This document shows, piece after piece, positions 43,078 through 52,700 of a DNA stretch of 64,000 bases; positions within the stretch are counted from its first letter, which is position 1, and each line of letters begins with the position of its first letter. The notes under the pieces were generated by a model. The model did no database searches. It was not told the origin of the DNA and worked only from the letters and a program-made list of their open reading frames with translations. The translations under genes and the position numbers were made by a program. This stretch comes from Sphingomonas citri. GTDB taxonomy: Bacteria > Pseudomonadota > Alphaproteobacteria > Sphingomonadales > Sphingomonadaceae. The stretch covers positions 744,001 to 808,000 of the forward strand of contig NZ_JAHXZN010000001.1 of the NCBI RefSeq assembly GCF_019429485.1, in the 5' to 3' direction.

Positions 43078-44540
43078 CACGTCACCGCGATGTACTTCGC
43101 CTCGCAATATTCGAGCAGGCCATGGTGCGACCCCTCGCGACCCAGCCCGCTCTGCTTCATGCCGCCGAACGGCGCGGCGGCGTCCGACACCAGCCCGCGG
43201 TTGACCGCGACCATGCCGCACTCGATCCGCTCGGCCACTGCCAGCGCGCGCTTGAGGTCGCCCGAATAGACATAGGCGGCAAGGCCATATTCGGTGTCGT
43301 TGGCGAGCGCGACTGCCTCGTCGGCGGTGTCGAACGCGGTCACCGCCGCGACGGGGCCGAACACCTCTTCGCGCAGGATCTCGGAGCCGGGCTTCACGTC
43401 CGCGATCACCGAGGGCGGGTAGAAATAGCCGTCGCCCGCCGGGGTCTCGCCACCCAGCTCGACGCGCGCGCCCTTGCCCACCGCGTCGACGACGAGCCGC
43501 TCGATCTTGTCGACCGCCTTGCGGTTGATCATCGGGCCGCACTGGGTGGCGGGATCGGTGCCGGCGCCGACCTTCAGCGCGCCCATGCGCTCGACCAATC
43601 TGGCCACGAAAGCGTCGTGGATGCCGCGCTGGACGTACAGCCGGTTGGCGGCGGTGCAGGCTTCGCCGGCGTTGCGCATCTTGGCGACCATTGCGCCCTC
43701 GATCGCGGCGTCGAGGTCGGCGTCGTCGAACACCACGAAGGGGGCGTTGCCGCCGAGCTCCATCGACGCGCTGATCACCTGGTCCGCCGCCTCGCGCAGC
43801 AGCACGCGACCGACCTGGGTCGAGCCGGTGAAGGAGAGCTTGCGCACGCGCGGATCGTGCAGGATCGCGCTGCACACTGGGCCAGGCTGGCTGGTGGTGA
43901 CGACGTTGACCACCCCCGCGGGTACGCCGGCGCGGCGCATGATCTCGGCCACCGCCAAGGCGGTCAGCGGGGTTTCCGACGCGGGCTTGAGGATGCAGGT
44001 GCAGCCTGCCGCGAGCGCCGGCGCGATCTTGCGCGTCGCCATCGCCGCGGGGAAGTTCCACGGCGTGATCAGCAGCGCGATGCCGATCGGCTGGTACTGC
44101 ACCATGATGCGGTTGCCGCCCGCGGGCGACGTCGCCAGCTCGCCGGGGATGCGCACCGCTTCCTCGGCGTACCAGCGGAAGAACTCGGCGGCATAGGCCA
44201 CCTCGCCGCGCGCGTCGGGCAGCGCCTTGCCGTTCTCGAGCGAGATCAGCTGCGCCAACCATTCCTGCTGCGCCATCATCGCATGGAAACAGGCGAGCAG
44301 CACGTCGGCGCGCTTGCGCGGCGCGGTCGCGGCCCATTCCGCCGCGGCGGCGGCGGCGGCGTCGACCGCGGCGATCCCCTCCGCCACCGCGGCGTCGGCG
44401 ACCTCGGTGAGCGTCGCGCCGGTGGCGGGATCGTCGACCGCGATGGTCGCGCCGCTCGCGGCGGCGGTCCAGCGCTCGCCGATCAGCAGGCCGGTGGGAA
44501 TGGCGAACGGGCCGTCGCCCGGCGGGGTGTAGCTGGTCAT
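43074..44540 (-). CDS. NAD(P)-dependent aldehyde dehydrogenase (succinate-semialdehyde type)
   Basis: The 488-residue protein is a class of ALDH close to GabD. It has the cofactor and active-site set TPWNFP with Asn162, KPASETP with Lys185, FTGSTQVGR, Glu261 (MELGGN) and the nucleophile Cys295 (GEACTAANR). The C-terminal GLGREGSHHGLLEYCEAKYI is typical of succinate-semialdehyde dehydrogenases. Cytoplasmic. It should oxidise an aldehyde made by the alcohol dehydrogenase encoded upstream. The ATG at 44540 is preferred over 44558, which would overlap the upstream gene's stop. Substrate specificity is inferred only from overall likeness. Confidence 0.92.
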   Translation of the reverse strand: MTSYTPPGDGPFAIPTGLLIGERWTAAASGATIAVDDPATGATLTEVADAAVAEGIAAVDAAAAAAAEWAATAPRKRADVLLACFHAMMAQQEWLAQLISLENGKALPDARGEVAYAAEFFRWYAEEAVRIPGELATSPAGGNRIMVQYQPIGIALLITPWNFPAAMATRKIAPALAAGCTCILKPASETPLTALAVAEIMRRAGVPAGVVNVVTTSQPGPVCSAILHDPRVRKLSFTGSTQVGRVLLREAADQVISASMELGGNAPFVVFDDADLDAAIEGAMVAKMRNAGEACTAANRLYVQRGIHDAFVARLVERMGALKVGAGTDPATQCGPMINRKAVDKIERLVVDAVGKGARVELGGETPAGDGYFYPPSVIADVKPGSEILREEVFGPVAAVTAFDTADEAVALANDTEYGLAAYVYSGDLKRALAVAERIECGMVAVNRGLVSDAAAPFGGMKQSGLGREGSHHGLLEYCEAKYIAVTW

Positions 44541-44557
44541 CGGAGGCGTCCCGTGCA

Positions 44558-45802
44558 TCAGGCGTGGAGGAGCGTGGCGCGGTCGCCCGCGAAGGCGGCG
44601 CGCGTGATGGTCTGCATCGCTGCCAGATCGAGCGGCCGCGGGTTATTCTTGATCAGCCGCGCCGCGTTGAGCGAATATTCCGCGACATGGTCCTGTTGGT
44701 CGGCGCGCAGCCCGAGGTCGGCGAGCGAGCGCGGGATGGCGATCCGCTGGAACAAGGCGTCGACCGCGTCGATGAACGCCTGCGCGCGCTCGGGCGGCGT
44801 CGCGCCCGCGATCCCGACCAGCTCGGCGAGCTCGGCGAAGCCGTCGGCGCAGGCGGGGCGGTTGAACTGCATGACATAGGGCAGCAGCGTCGCCACGCCC
44901 TGCCCGTGCGCGGTGTGCGTGAGGTTGCCGACGGGATATTGCAGCGCGTGCGCCGCCGCGGTGCCCGCGGTGCCGAAGGCGCAGCCCGCCGCGAGTGACG
45001 CGAGCATCACGCCCTCGCGTGCCTCGATGTCGCTGCCGTTCACCACGGCGCGCTCGAGGTAGCGGAACACGTTGGTCACCGCCAGCTTGGCGAAATGGTC
45101 GGAGAGCACGTTCTTGCCGACGAAGACGTGCTGCTCGGTCAGCATCGCGTCGATCGGGCGCGCCAGCGTCGTATAGGCTTCCACCGCATGGGTCAGTGCG
45201 TCGGCGCCGGAGAAAGCGGTGAGCGCGGGCGGACAGGTGACGGTCAGCTCGGGGTCGCAGATCGCCACCTGCGCGATCAGGTGCGGGCTGGCGATGCCGA
45301 CCTTGGCGCCGCGCTCCTCGTCGGCGACGACGGCGACGGGGGTCGCCTCCGAGCCGGTGCCCGAGGTGGTCGGGACGGCGACCAGCGGCATCACCGGGCC
45401 GGGCACCGCGAACTCGCCGTAGTAATCGCGCACGCTCCCGCCATGGGCGAGCAGCACCGCCGCCACCTTGGCAAGGTCGAGCGAGCTGCCCCCGCCGACG
45501 CCGATCACCACGTCCGCGTCGTAGCCGCTCGCCGCGGCGACGCAGGCGTCGATCGAGCGCAGCGGCAGGTCGGGCACGGTGCCGTCGAACACGCGCGTCT
45601 CCACCCCGTGCGCGGCGAGGTCGGCGAGCATCGCGGCGAACTCAGGTTGCGCGGCCTGGCGCTCGTCGGTGCAGAGCAGCGCGCGCTTGCCGAGCCGCGC
45701 TGTGGCCGAGCCGAGCGCGGCACGCTGCCCGCGCCCGAACAGGATGGAACGCGGCAGGCGCGCCGCGCCGAACAGGGCGGGCGCGGTCGGGTCGGACGTC
45801 AT
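44558..45802 (-). CDS. Iron-containing alcohol dehydrogenase
   Basis: The 414-residue protein is a group III (iron-type) alcohol dehydrogenase. The NAD site is GGGSSLDLAK (103-112), and metal ligands are Asp201, His205 (DALTHAVEAY) and the histidines in HTAHGQG. It is longer than maleylacetate reductases (about 350), so that activity is less likely. It interconverts an alcohol and an aldehyde or ketone with NAD(H). The ATG at 45802 has GGAG ten bases upstream; the frame runs on into the upstream MFS gene. It lies in the centre of the operon, next to the aldehyde dehydrogenase gene, so the two likely act in sequence. Confidence 0.92.
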   Translation of the reverse strand: MTSDPTAPALFGAARLPRSILFGRGQRAALGSATARLGKRALLCTDERQAAQPEFAAMLADLAAHGVETRVFDGTVPDLPLRSIDACVAAASGYDADVVIGVGGGSSLDLAKVAAVLLAHGGSVRDYYGEFAVPGPVMPLVAVPTTSGTGSEATPVAVVADEERGAKVGIASPHLIAQVAICDPELTVTCPPALTAFSGADALTHAVEAYTTLARPIDAMLTEQHVFVGKNVLSDHFAKLAVTNVFRYLERAVVNGSDIEAREGVMLASLAAGCAFGTAGTAAAHALQYPVGNLTHTAHGQGVATLLPYVMQFNRPACADGFAELAELVGIAGATPPERAQAFIDAVDALFQRIAIPRSLADLGLRADQQDHVAEYSLNAARLIKNNPRPLDLAAMQTITRAAFAGDRATLLHA

Positions 45803-45819
45803 CGAAGTGTCTCCAGGGG

Positions 45820-47142
45820 TCATGCCGCGGCGACCGCGTCGGCGGTGGCGAGCCGCCGCGACGCGTCGATCCGCAGGAAGAGAAGAGCGGCGATCGCGCA
45901 GAGCACCGCGAGCACCATGAAGGCGGGAAACCAGCCGCTGACCGTGACGATATAGCCCGTCACCGCGGCGGCGATCGCCGCGCCGAGATTGCCCAGCGTG
46001 TTCATCACCGCCGAGACCGAGCCCGCGAACTCGCCGCCGATGTCGAGCGTCACCGCCCAGGAAACGCCGACGGTCAGCTCGAGCCCGAACACCGCGACGC
46101 AGAAACAGATGATGCTGGCGACGGGCGCGTCGATCGCGGCGGCGAGCGGCATCATCACCGCGGCGGTGACGAAGCCGACCACCGCGACGACGCGCCGCGC
46201 CATCTTCAACCCGGCACCGCGCTTGACCAGCAAATCCGAGGTCCACCCGCCGGCGAGATCGCCCACCACCCCCGCCATCAGCGGCAGGCTGGCGAACAGC
46301 CCCATGACCGCGAGATCGTAGCCGCGGGCATCGTGGAGATACTTCGGGAACCAGGTCAGGAAGATGTTGATGCAATAGGCGTAGCAGAAATACATCGCCG
46401 ACAGCGTCCACAGCTGCGGCTGGCGCAGCAGCCGGCGCCACGGCACCTTGGCGCGCGCCGGCCCTGTGCCGAGCGCCTCCTCGATCATCGCGCGCTCGGT
46501 CGCGTTCACGCCGCGATGCTCGCGCGGCGTGTCGCGATAATAGACGAACCAGCAGAACGCCCAGACGAGACCGACGCCGGCGAAGAGCAGGAACGGCATG
46601 CGCCAGCCGAAGTCGACGATCAGCAGCGCCACGAACACCGGGGTCACCGCGCCGCCGAGCCGGGCGCCGGCGTGGGTGAGCCCCTGCGCCCAGCCGCGCT
46701 CGGCGGGCAGCATCCAGCGCGACAGCGAGCGCGTCGCGATCGGAAACGCCCCCGCCTCGCCCATGCCGAACAGGAAGCGACACACCATCATCGATCCAGC
46801 CGACCAGGTCAGCGCGGTCGCCGCGGTGAAGGTCGACCACCACACCACCACGCCGGTCAGCGCGCGGCGTGGCCCGAAGCGGTCGCCGAGCCAGCCCCCG
46901 GGGATCTGGAACAGCGCATAGGCGAACTGGAAGGCGGCGAAGATCCAGCCCATCGTGACGAGCGAGAAGCCATATTCCTTCTGGATCGACGGCGCCGCGG
47001 TCGCGATCACCACGCGGTCCATATAGGTGATCAGATAGGCCAGCACGGTGAGCCACAGCACCGCGTGACGCACCCGCGTCGGGCGCAGCGCTCCCTCGCC
47101 CGCTGCCGGTACCGGCTCCGCCAGCGTGCTCGCGGGGATCAC
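45820..47142 (-). CDS. MFS transporter, ACS-type
   Basis: The 440-residue, 12-TM carrier has the ACS marks: TYMDRVVIATAAPSIQKEYG after TM1, FQIPGGWLGDRFGPRRAL between TM2 and TM3, GMGEAGAFPIATRSLSRWMLPAERGWAQG in TM4-5. It should import an anionic or sugar-acid substrate of this operon. The GTG at 47142 overlaps the amidohydrolase stop (GTGA). The same frame extends far upstream inside the amidohydrolase gene, but that part is not real. It is the third ACS-type carrier in 20 kb. Confidence 0.9.
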   Translation of the reverse strand: MIPASTLAEPVPAAGEGALRPTRVRHAVLWLTVLAYLITYMDRVVIATAAPSIQKEYGFSLVTMGWIFAAFQFAYALFQIPGGWLGDRFGPRRALTGVVVWWSTFTAATALTWSAGSMMVCRFLFGMGEAGAFPIATRSLSRWMLPAERGWAQGLTHAGARLGGAVTPVFVALLIVDFGWRMPFLLFAGVGLVWAFCWFVYYRDTPREHRGVNATERAMIEEALGTGPARAKVPWRRLLRQPQLWTLSAMYFCYAYCINIFLTWFPKYLHDARGYDLAVMGLFASLPLMAGVVGDLAGGWTSDLLVKRGAGLKMARRVVAVVGFVTAAVMMPLAAAIDAPVASIICFCVAVFGLELTVGVSWAVTLDIGGEFAGSVSAVMNTLGNLGAAIAAAVTGYIVTVSGWFPAFMVLAVLCAIAALLFLRIDASRRLATADAVAAA

Positions 47143-48539
47143 GGCTTGGCCGTGCCGCACGCGTCGGCGGCGCGGCCGACGCAGGTCTGCCAGATCGTCG
47201 GCACCTTGCGCCCGGCGACATAGACCGCGTTGATCGCGCGCGTGTTGCGGATGTCGAGCGTCGGGTCGCGATCGAGCACGAGCAGGTCGGCCCATTTGCC
47301 CGGCTTCAGCACCCCGCTCTCGTTCTCGCGCAGGAAGCTGGCGTTGGTGCCGGTCGCGGCGGTGAGCGCCTGGAGCGGGGTAAGCCCCGCCTTGACCATC
47401 AGCTCCAGCTCCCAGTGCGCGAAATAGCCGGGGAAGCGAGCGGTCGGCCCGCTGTCCGTCCCCATGCCGTAGCGCACCCCCGCCATCGCCTCGGCGGCGA
47501 GGCTGGCCATCGCGTTGCGCAGCACGGGCGGATATTTGGGGAAGAGCGGTGACGCGGCGAGCTTCTGCTGGCGCTCCTGGCTCTTCAGCGTGGCGATCGT
47601 CGCGGGCGCGACTCCGCGCGAGAAGAAGGGCTCGTCGACGAAGGGCAGCAGCGTGTAGGTGAAGCTCGCTTCGCGGCTGAGCGTCGAGGCGAGCTGCCAC
47701 GTGCCGCGCCGCTTCATCGCGGCTGTCAGCGCCGGGTCGGCGACCCGGTCGCGCACCTGGTGCATGAAGACGTCGACGCCCTCGCGCGTCAGCTCCGCGG
47801 CGTTGTCGTAGTAGAAGATGTGCGCCGCCGCCTTCTTGTTCGCGGCGTGGGCGGCGTCGATCACCGCTTTGCTCACCTCATAGGGCATGCGCTTGGCGAC
47901 GGTGCCGAACTCGTCGTCCATCCACAATTTGACGAAATCGTCGCCCTTGGCGGTCTCGCGCTGGACCATCGCGGTCGCCTCGGCCGGCGTCGCCACCGAT
48001 TGCTCCAGCCCCGGCACGCCGCCGTAGCTGCCCTTGTACACCACCCCGCGTCCGGCGGTGTAGGCGCGCGCCACGTCGATCCGCCCGGCGCGGCGCTGAT
48101 CGGCGATCACCTGGTGGATCAGGTCGCCGTCGGTGCCGAGCGTGTAGACCGAGGTGACGCCATAGGCCGCGTACAGCTTGAGCTGTGCCTCGACGTTGGC
48201 GCGATCATAATATTTGGGGAAGCTCTGGTCGACGCCGTCGACCAGCCCGAGGTGGACGTGACTGTCGATCAGGCCCGGCATGAGGAACTTGCCGCGAAGA
48301 TCTTCGACCGTGGCGTCGCTCCGCTTCGGTCGCGCCGCCGAGGCACCAACCCAGGTGATGCGCCCGTCGGTCATGACCAAGGCCTGGTCGGGGCGCGGCG
48401 CGCTACCGGTGCCGTCGAACAGCGTGACATGGTCGAGCACCACCGTCTCCGCCGCGGCCCCGCCGCCGAGACACAGCGCAGCTACCGCGACGCCGACGCG
48501 AGCCATCGCCCGCGAGCGACCTGGGCGAAACCGCCGCAT
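47139..48539 (-). CDS. Exported amidohydrolase (imidazolonepropionase-like)
   Basis: The 466-residue protein has a signal peptide (1-30, VGVAVAALCLGGGAAA) and an amidohydrolase TIM barrel. Metal ligands are HVH (94-96 in GLIDSHVHLG), a possible Lys in DFVKLWMDDEF, His in AAAHIFYYDNA and HQVRD, and Asp in YGMGTDSGPTA. These exported members are often annotated as peptidases or secreted prolidase-like enzymes; the true bond cut here is unknown. The ATG at 48539 is preceded by GGAGGGGAG. It leads the six-gene operon, and GntR box C lies only 16 bp upstream of the start. Confidence 0.87.
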   Translation of the reverse strand: MRRFRPGRSRAMARVGVAVAALCLGGGAAAETVVLDHVTLFDGTGSAPRPDQALVMTDGRITWVGASAARPKRSDATVEDLRGKFLMPGLIDSHVHLGLVDGVDQSFPKYYDRANVEAQLKLYAAYGVTSVYTLGTDGDLIHQVIADQRRAGRIDVARAYTAGRGVVYKGSYGGVPGLEQSVATPAEATAMVQRETAKGDDFVKLWMDDEFGTVAKRMPYEVSKAVIDAAHAANKKAAAHIFYYDNAAELTREGVDVFMHQVRDRVADPALTAAMKRRGTWQLASTLSREASFTYTLLPFVDEPFFSRGVAPATIATLKSQERQQKLAASPLFPKYPPVLRNAMASLAAEAMAGVRYGMGTDSGPTARFPGYFAHWELELMVKAGLTPLQALTAATGTNASFLRENESGVLKPGKWADLLVLDRDPTLDIRNTRAINAVYVAGRKVPTIWQTCVGRAADACGTAKP

Positions 48540-48554
48540 CGCACTCCCCTCCAT

Positions 48555-48572
48555 GTCATATCCTATATGATC
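48555..48572. promoter_or_regulatory. GntR-type box C (GTCATAT-CCT-ATATGATC)
   Basis: TCATAT and ATATGA are perfect inverse arms around CCT. It lies 16 bp before the start of the amidohydrolase-led operon, a position suited to blocking transcription. It also faces the 3' end of the GntR gene itself (48632). Confidence 0.75.
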
Positions 48573-48631
48573 TGACTAAGTAGGGGGGGCTGGACTGTCA
48601 AGCGCCGGAACGTCGCGCCAGTCGAATGTTC

Positions 48632-49366
48632 TCAGGTGCTTGGCGTACCTTCCGCAAGCACGTCGTCCATCCGCTGCTGCGAGCATAAGAGATGATGGCG
48701 TACCGCCTGCTCGGCCGCAGCGGGATCGTGCGCTACCAACGCGTCGATGATGGCGCGATGCTCGCGCGCGGCCTCGTGCGGCGCGTTGGTGGCATAGAGC
48801 GCGCGGAAGATATGGAGATGCGCGTGGAGCCGCTCGATCGTGTCCGCGATCAGGCGGTTTCCGCTGGCGGTCGCGATCAGCCGGTGAAGCGCGGCATCGG
48901 CCTCAGCGAAGCGCGAGTAAGCGCGCGCGTCCCCGTCCGCGACGCCCGACATGTCGCGGTCGATCGCGCGCAAGGTCGCGATGGCCTCGTCGGTCATCGC
49001 CTCGGCGGCTCGCGCGGCGGCATAGGGCTCGATCAGCTGGCGCAGCGTGTAGAGATCGCGCACCTCGTGCCGCGTCATCTGCGGGCTGGCGCGGTAGCCG
49101 ACGTTCGGCATCTTGTAGACCAGCTTCTCGGCCTCGAGCTGGCTCATCGCCTCGCGCACCGGCGTCTGCGAGATGCCGAGCTGGCGCGCGACGGTGTCGA
49201 TCGCGATCCGCTCGCCCGGCGCGATCTTGAGGCTCATCAGCATGTCGAGCAGATGGTCGTACGCGCGCTCCACCATCGTCGGCCCAGGCGCAGGGCGCGC
49301 CGCGCGCGCGTGGGTCGGGGCGGTGCTGGTCGTGTCAAGGTGCCGCAAGTGAGTTCGCCGGTCCAT
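48632..49366 (-). CDS. GntR-family regulator, FCD subfamily
   Basis: The product is a 244-residue repressor or activator. The winged helix (about 30-95) shows MVERAYDHLLDMLMSLKIAPGERI, then VARQLGISQTPVREAMSQLEAEKLV with the GntR recognition helix. The FCD effector domain (about 105-235) keeps the likely metal ligands in EADAALHRLI, HAHLHIF and EHRAIIDAL. FCD regulators answer to organic acids or sugar acids. ATG codons at 49387, 49366 and 49276 could start it; none has a clear ribosome site. Box F (49382-49404) lies immediately upstream, so it probably controls itself as well as the operons around it. Confidence 0.92.
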   Translation of the reverse strand: MDRRTHLRHLDTTSTAPTHARAARPAPGPTMVERAYDHLLDMLMSLKIAPGERIAIDTVARQLGISQTPVREAMSQLEAEKLVYKMPNVGYRASPQMTRHEVRDLYTLRQLIEPYAAARAAEAMTDEAIATLRAIDRDMSGVADGDARAYSRFAEADAALHRLIATASGNRLIADTIERLHAHLHIFRALYATNAPHEAAREHRAIIDALVAHDPAAAEQAVRHHLLCSQQRMDDVLAEGTPST

Positions 49367-49381
49367 GGGAGGTATGGACCC

Positions 49382-49404
49382 GATCATATAGGGTTTATAC
49401 GATC
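49382..49404. promoter_or_regulatory. GntR-type box F at the regulator's own start
   Basis: GATCATATAGG (the exact inverse of CCTATATGATC) is followed by GTTT and ATACGATC, giving outer arms GATCATAT/ATACGATC. It overlaps or lies just before the GntR start, which suggests autoregulation. Confidence 0.68.
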
Positions 49405-49575
49405 AACGTAAGATGCTGTGCTTGGGCAGCTGTATCCGCGCGACCTTATGATCGAGCGTGCGGGCGTTCGCTGTGGATCGAGCGTGCCGCGCTCTCCTGG
49501 TCGATAGAAAGCTGCAGACCAACGGTCCTGGAGGTTGTGAGACCTTGGCGGACTTCCCGCAACGCTTCCCCTCTT

Positions 49576-49675
49576 CCGTCATCCCGGACTTGTTCCGGGA
49601 ACCACGCCTCCGCGAGAACAACGCGCCGTCGGTTTGCGGCACGGCGGATCCCCGACCAAGTCCGGGATGACGGTG
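49576..49675. repeat. REP-like inverted element, about 100 bp (copy 5)
   Basis: The left arm CCGTCATCCCGGACTTGTTCCGGGAACCAC (49576-49605) and the right arm GGATCCCCGACCAAGTCCGGGATGACGG (49646-49673) are inverse copies. The loop shares CGCGAGAACAACGCG and GGCACGG with copy 2. A decayed run of short CTCCGGG(A/G) units follows to about 49740. The rest of the 49367-49798 gap holds no gene. Confidence 0.78.
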
Positions 49676-49798
49676 AATAGGCGAAGGCCCGAATACCTCC
49701 GGGATGACGGAGAAGGCGCGAATGCCCACTACTCCGGGGGTGGCGGAGAATGTCGCAGATGCCCGTGCGTCTGGATGACGCACGGGTCGACGCCACCA

Positions 49799-52700
49799 TC
49801 ATAAGCTGAAGCGCACCCCCAGACGATAGGTCCGTCCCAGCACGTCGTACAGCGCCGGGTTGACGAAGAAGGGCGACTTGGCGGGATCGCGATTGAAGAG
49901 GTTGTCGACCTTGGCATAGGCCGTGACCGCCTCGGTGATGTTATAGGTCCCGCCGATGTCCATGTAGAACGCGCCCGGCATGAAGTTCTGGTCGATCGTC
50001 GGGCGCTGCGGCGTCGACTCCGGGCAGGTGCCCGGGGCGCATTCGATATATTGGTGGCCCAGCACACCGTCGCTGAACCAGCGCTCCTGCACCAGCAGCG
50101 AGAAGTCGTCGGTCTCGTAGGTCTGCACCGCCAGCCACTTCCAGTCGGGCGTGTTGCCGGTGTTCACGCCCGCCGTATCGTTGGGGATCGTGCCGGTAAG
50201 ACCGGTGTCGGTGACGAACTTGCTGATATGCGTCGCCAGCGCGCGCACGGTGAACCGGCCCGGCAGCCCCAGCGGCCGCTGCCAGCGGTAGCTCGCCTCG
50301 ATGTCGAAGCCCGACGTGTCGATCGACGCCAGGTTGAATGCCTGGACGTTGATGAAATTGGGGCCGGCCTGGTTGTTCAGGTTGAACGCGCTGCACGTCT
50401 CGGGGAGGACATTGCGGAAGCACAGGTTGACGATGTCACCCGCGCCGAGGCTCGAGATCACGTCGGTGATCCTGAGCTTGTACCAGTCGAACGACAGGCT
50501 CAGCCCCGGCGCCCAGCTCGATCCCGAGAAGGAGATGCCCGCGGTGGTGTTGCGGGCGATCTCCGGCGTCAGGTTCGGGTTTCCGATCGTGTTCTGGATC
50601 GCGAGCACGTTGACGTTGCGGAACGGGTCAAAGAAGTTCGGCTGTGTCGTCGTCACCGGCGCGGCGAACAGCTCGGACAGGTTGGGCGCGCGCACGTCGC
50701 GCGAGGTCACGCCGCGCAGGCGGAAGCCGTCGATCGGCAGGTCCCAGGTACCGCCGACCTTCCACGCCCAGACCGTACCCGAGGTGCTGTAGTCGGTGAC
50801 GCGCGCCGCGCCGTTGACGCTGGCACGACCGACCGAGTCGCCGTTGAGCAGCGGCACGTCGACCTCGACGAACGCCTCCTTCACGCTATAGGCGCCGGTG
50901 CCGTTCTTGTAGTTGCCGGCATACCAGTTGTTGCCCCCGGGCAGCTGGACCGGATCGAACGGATAGATCGAGTCGTACGGCTGGTTCTCGATACCCGCGC
51001 CATAAGGGTCGGCGGTGACCTTGTAGAACTCGTGCCGGAACTCGCCGCCGAACGCGAGCGACACCGGCCCGGCCCAGGAGCTGAACGGCGAGCCCGAGAA
51101 GTTGAGGCTGGCGACGTCCTGCGTCTGGCGCGTGCGCTGCCGCGGGCCATTGGCGGGCATGACATAGTCGAGCGCCTGCTGCGACGGGTTGCCGCCGAAG
51201 ACGTTGAGCGGCTGGCAACCCGCGGCGCGCGCGACCGGATTGGCGCAGACGATCGCGCCGTCGAGCGTCGTGGCGTTGATCGCGTTGTTGAAGCGGTTGG
51301 TCAGCAGGATGTTGTCGACGTCGATCTTGGTACGGTTGGTGCCGTGCTCGACGTAGATATCGTAGCTCCAGTCCGATCCGAACACCGGCTGGCGTCCTTT
51401 GGCGCCGACCACGAAGCGATACTGGCGCCGATCGGTATGGACCTGGGTGTTGCCCAGCGCGGCGTTGCTGGTGCCGAACTGGAATTGCGTGATCCCCGCC
51501 GTGGCGCAGGCCGCCTTGACCTGCGCGGGGACATAGGGATTGGCGCACTGGATCGTCAGCGCCGGGCGGTTCTGCCCGCCGACAGGCTGGTTGTTGGTCT
51601 TAACCTGCGCGATGTTCGAGGTGACGTAGATCTCGCTGTTGGGCGCGAAGTCGAAGCCGATTCGACCGTAGCTGTTGATACGCTCCAGCCCCGACAGCAG
51701 CGAGCGTCCGGCGTCGACGTTGCCGGAGAGATCCCCGCCCTGGCAGAACCCGGCGAAACAGCCGATCACCGCCCCCGACGACGTCCGCGACGGCACGCCG
51801 TTCGACCCGTACTGGAATTGGAACGGGCTGCCCGACTGGTCGAAGGCGATACCCTGCAGCGGCCCAGCGGTGATCAGGCCGTATTTGGCGAAGGTGATCG
51901 ACTGGGCATAGTCGCGCAACACGTACTGCGGCGAGCCGTCGTTGGTGACGTTGCGGTTGACCAGCGTCGTCTGCTTGAACCAGTCGCGACCGCCGGCGAG
52001 CCCGATGCCGAACTCGCCGCCGCCGACGCCCTCGTCGCGCGCATATTCGGTGCTGCCGACGATGTGGAGCCGGTCGTCGAGCAGGCTGGTGCCGGCGGCG
52101 AGCTGGACGAGCACCTGCTCGTTGTCGCCATAATCGGTGATGCCGCCCTGGACGTTGCCCTTCACGCCCTTGAAGCGCGTGTCGGTGATGAAGTTGACCA
52201 CGCCACCGACCGCGTCCGAACCATAGGACGCGGAGGCGCCGCCGTTGACCACATCGACCCGCTTGATCAGCAGCTGCGGGAATTGGCTGACGTCGGGCAC
52301 GCCGGTGACGTTGGCGCCGACGACGCGCTGGCCATCGATCAGCGTCAGCGTGCGGATCGCGCCCACGCCGCGCAGCGAGAAGGAGCTCAGCCCCTGTGCG
52401 CCGCTCGAGGTGCTGAAGGTGTTGACGCTGGTGCCGCTCGAGCCCTGAAGCGACGGCAGCTGCGCGATCGTGGTGAAGACGTTGGGCTGCGCGTTGGCCG
52501 CGATCGCGCCGGAATCGATCACCGTCGTCGGCGTCGGTGCGGTGAAGCCTCCCGTGGTGATGCGTGATCCGGTGACGATGATGTCCTGCGCGGCGGCATC
52601 GCGCGCGCCCACGCTGTCCTGGTCCGACTGGGCGGTGGAACCTGCGGTGGTATCGAGCTGTGGCGGCACCTCGGACGGCGTCGTCGCGGCGCCTGCTTCC

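Noticed and set aside
38512..44540. Classical feruloyl-CoA route (CoA activation, hydratase/lyase, vanillin dehydrogenase) fed by the CE1 esterase
   Set aside because: The crotonase lacks the glutamate needed by known hydroxycinnamoyl-CoA hydratase-lyases, activation would be by a transferase and not a ligase, and the ALDH looks like a succinate-semialdehyde type.
44558..45802. Maleylacetate reductase of aromatic degradation
   Set aside because: The protein is about 60 residues longer than that group, and no ring-cleavage gene is nearby.
50051..52567. Long 838-codon plus-strand frame opposite the TonB receptor gene
   Set aside because: It is the antisense shadow of the receptor, with Arg/Asp/Val-rich composition and no domain signature. 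Similar shadows occur opposite most genes in this high-GC DNA.
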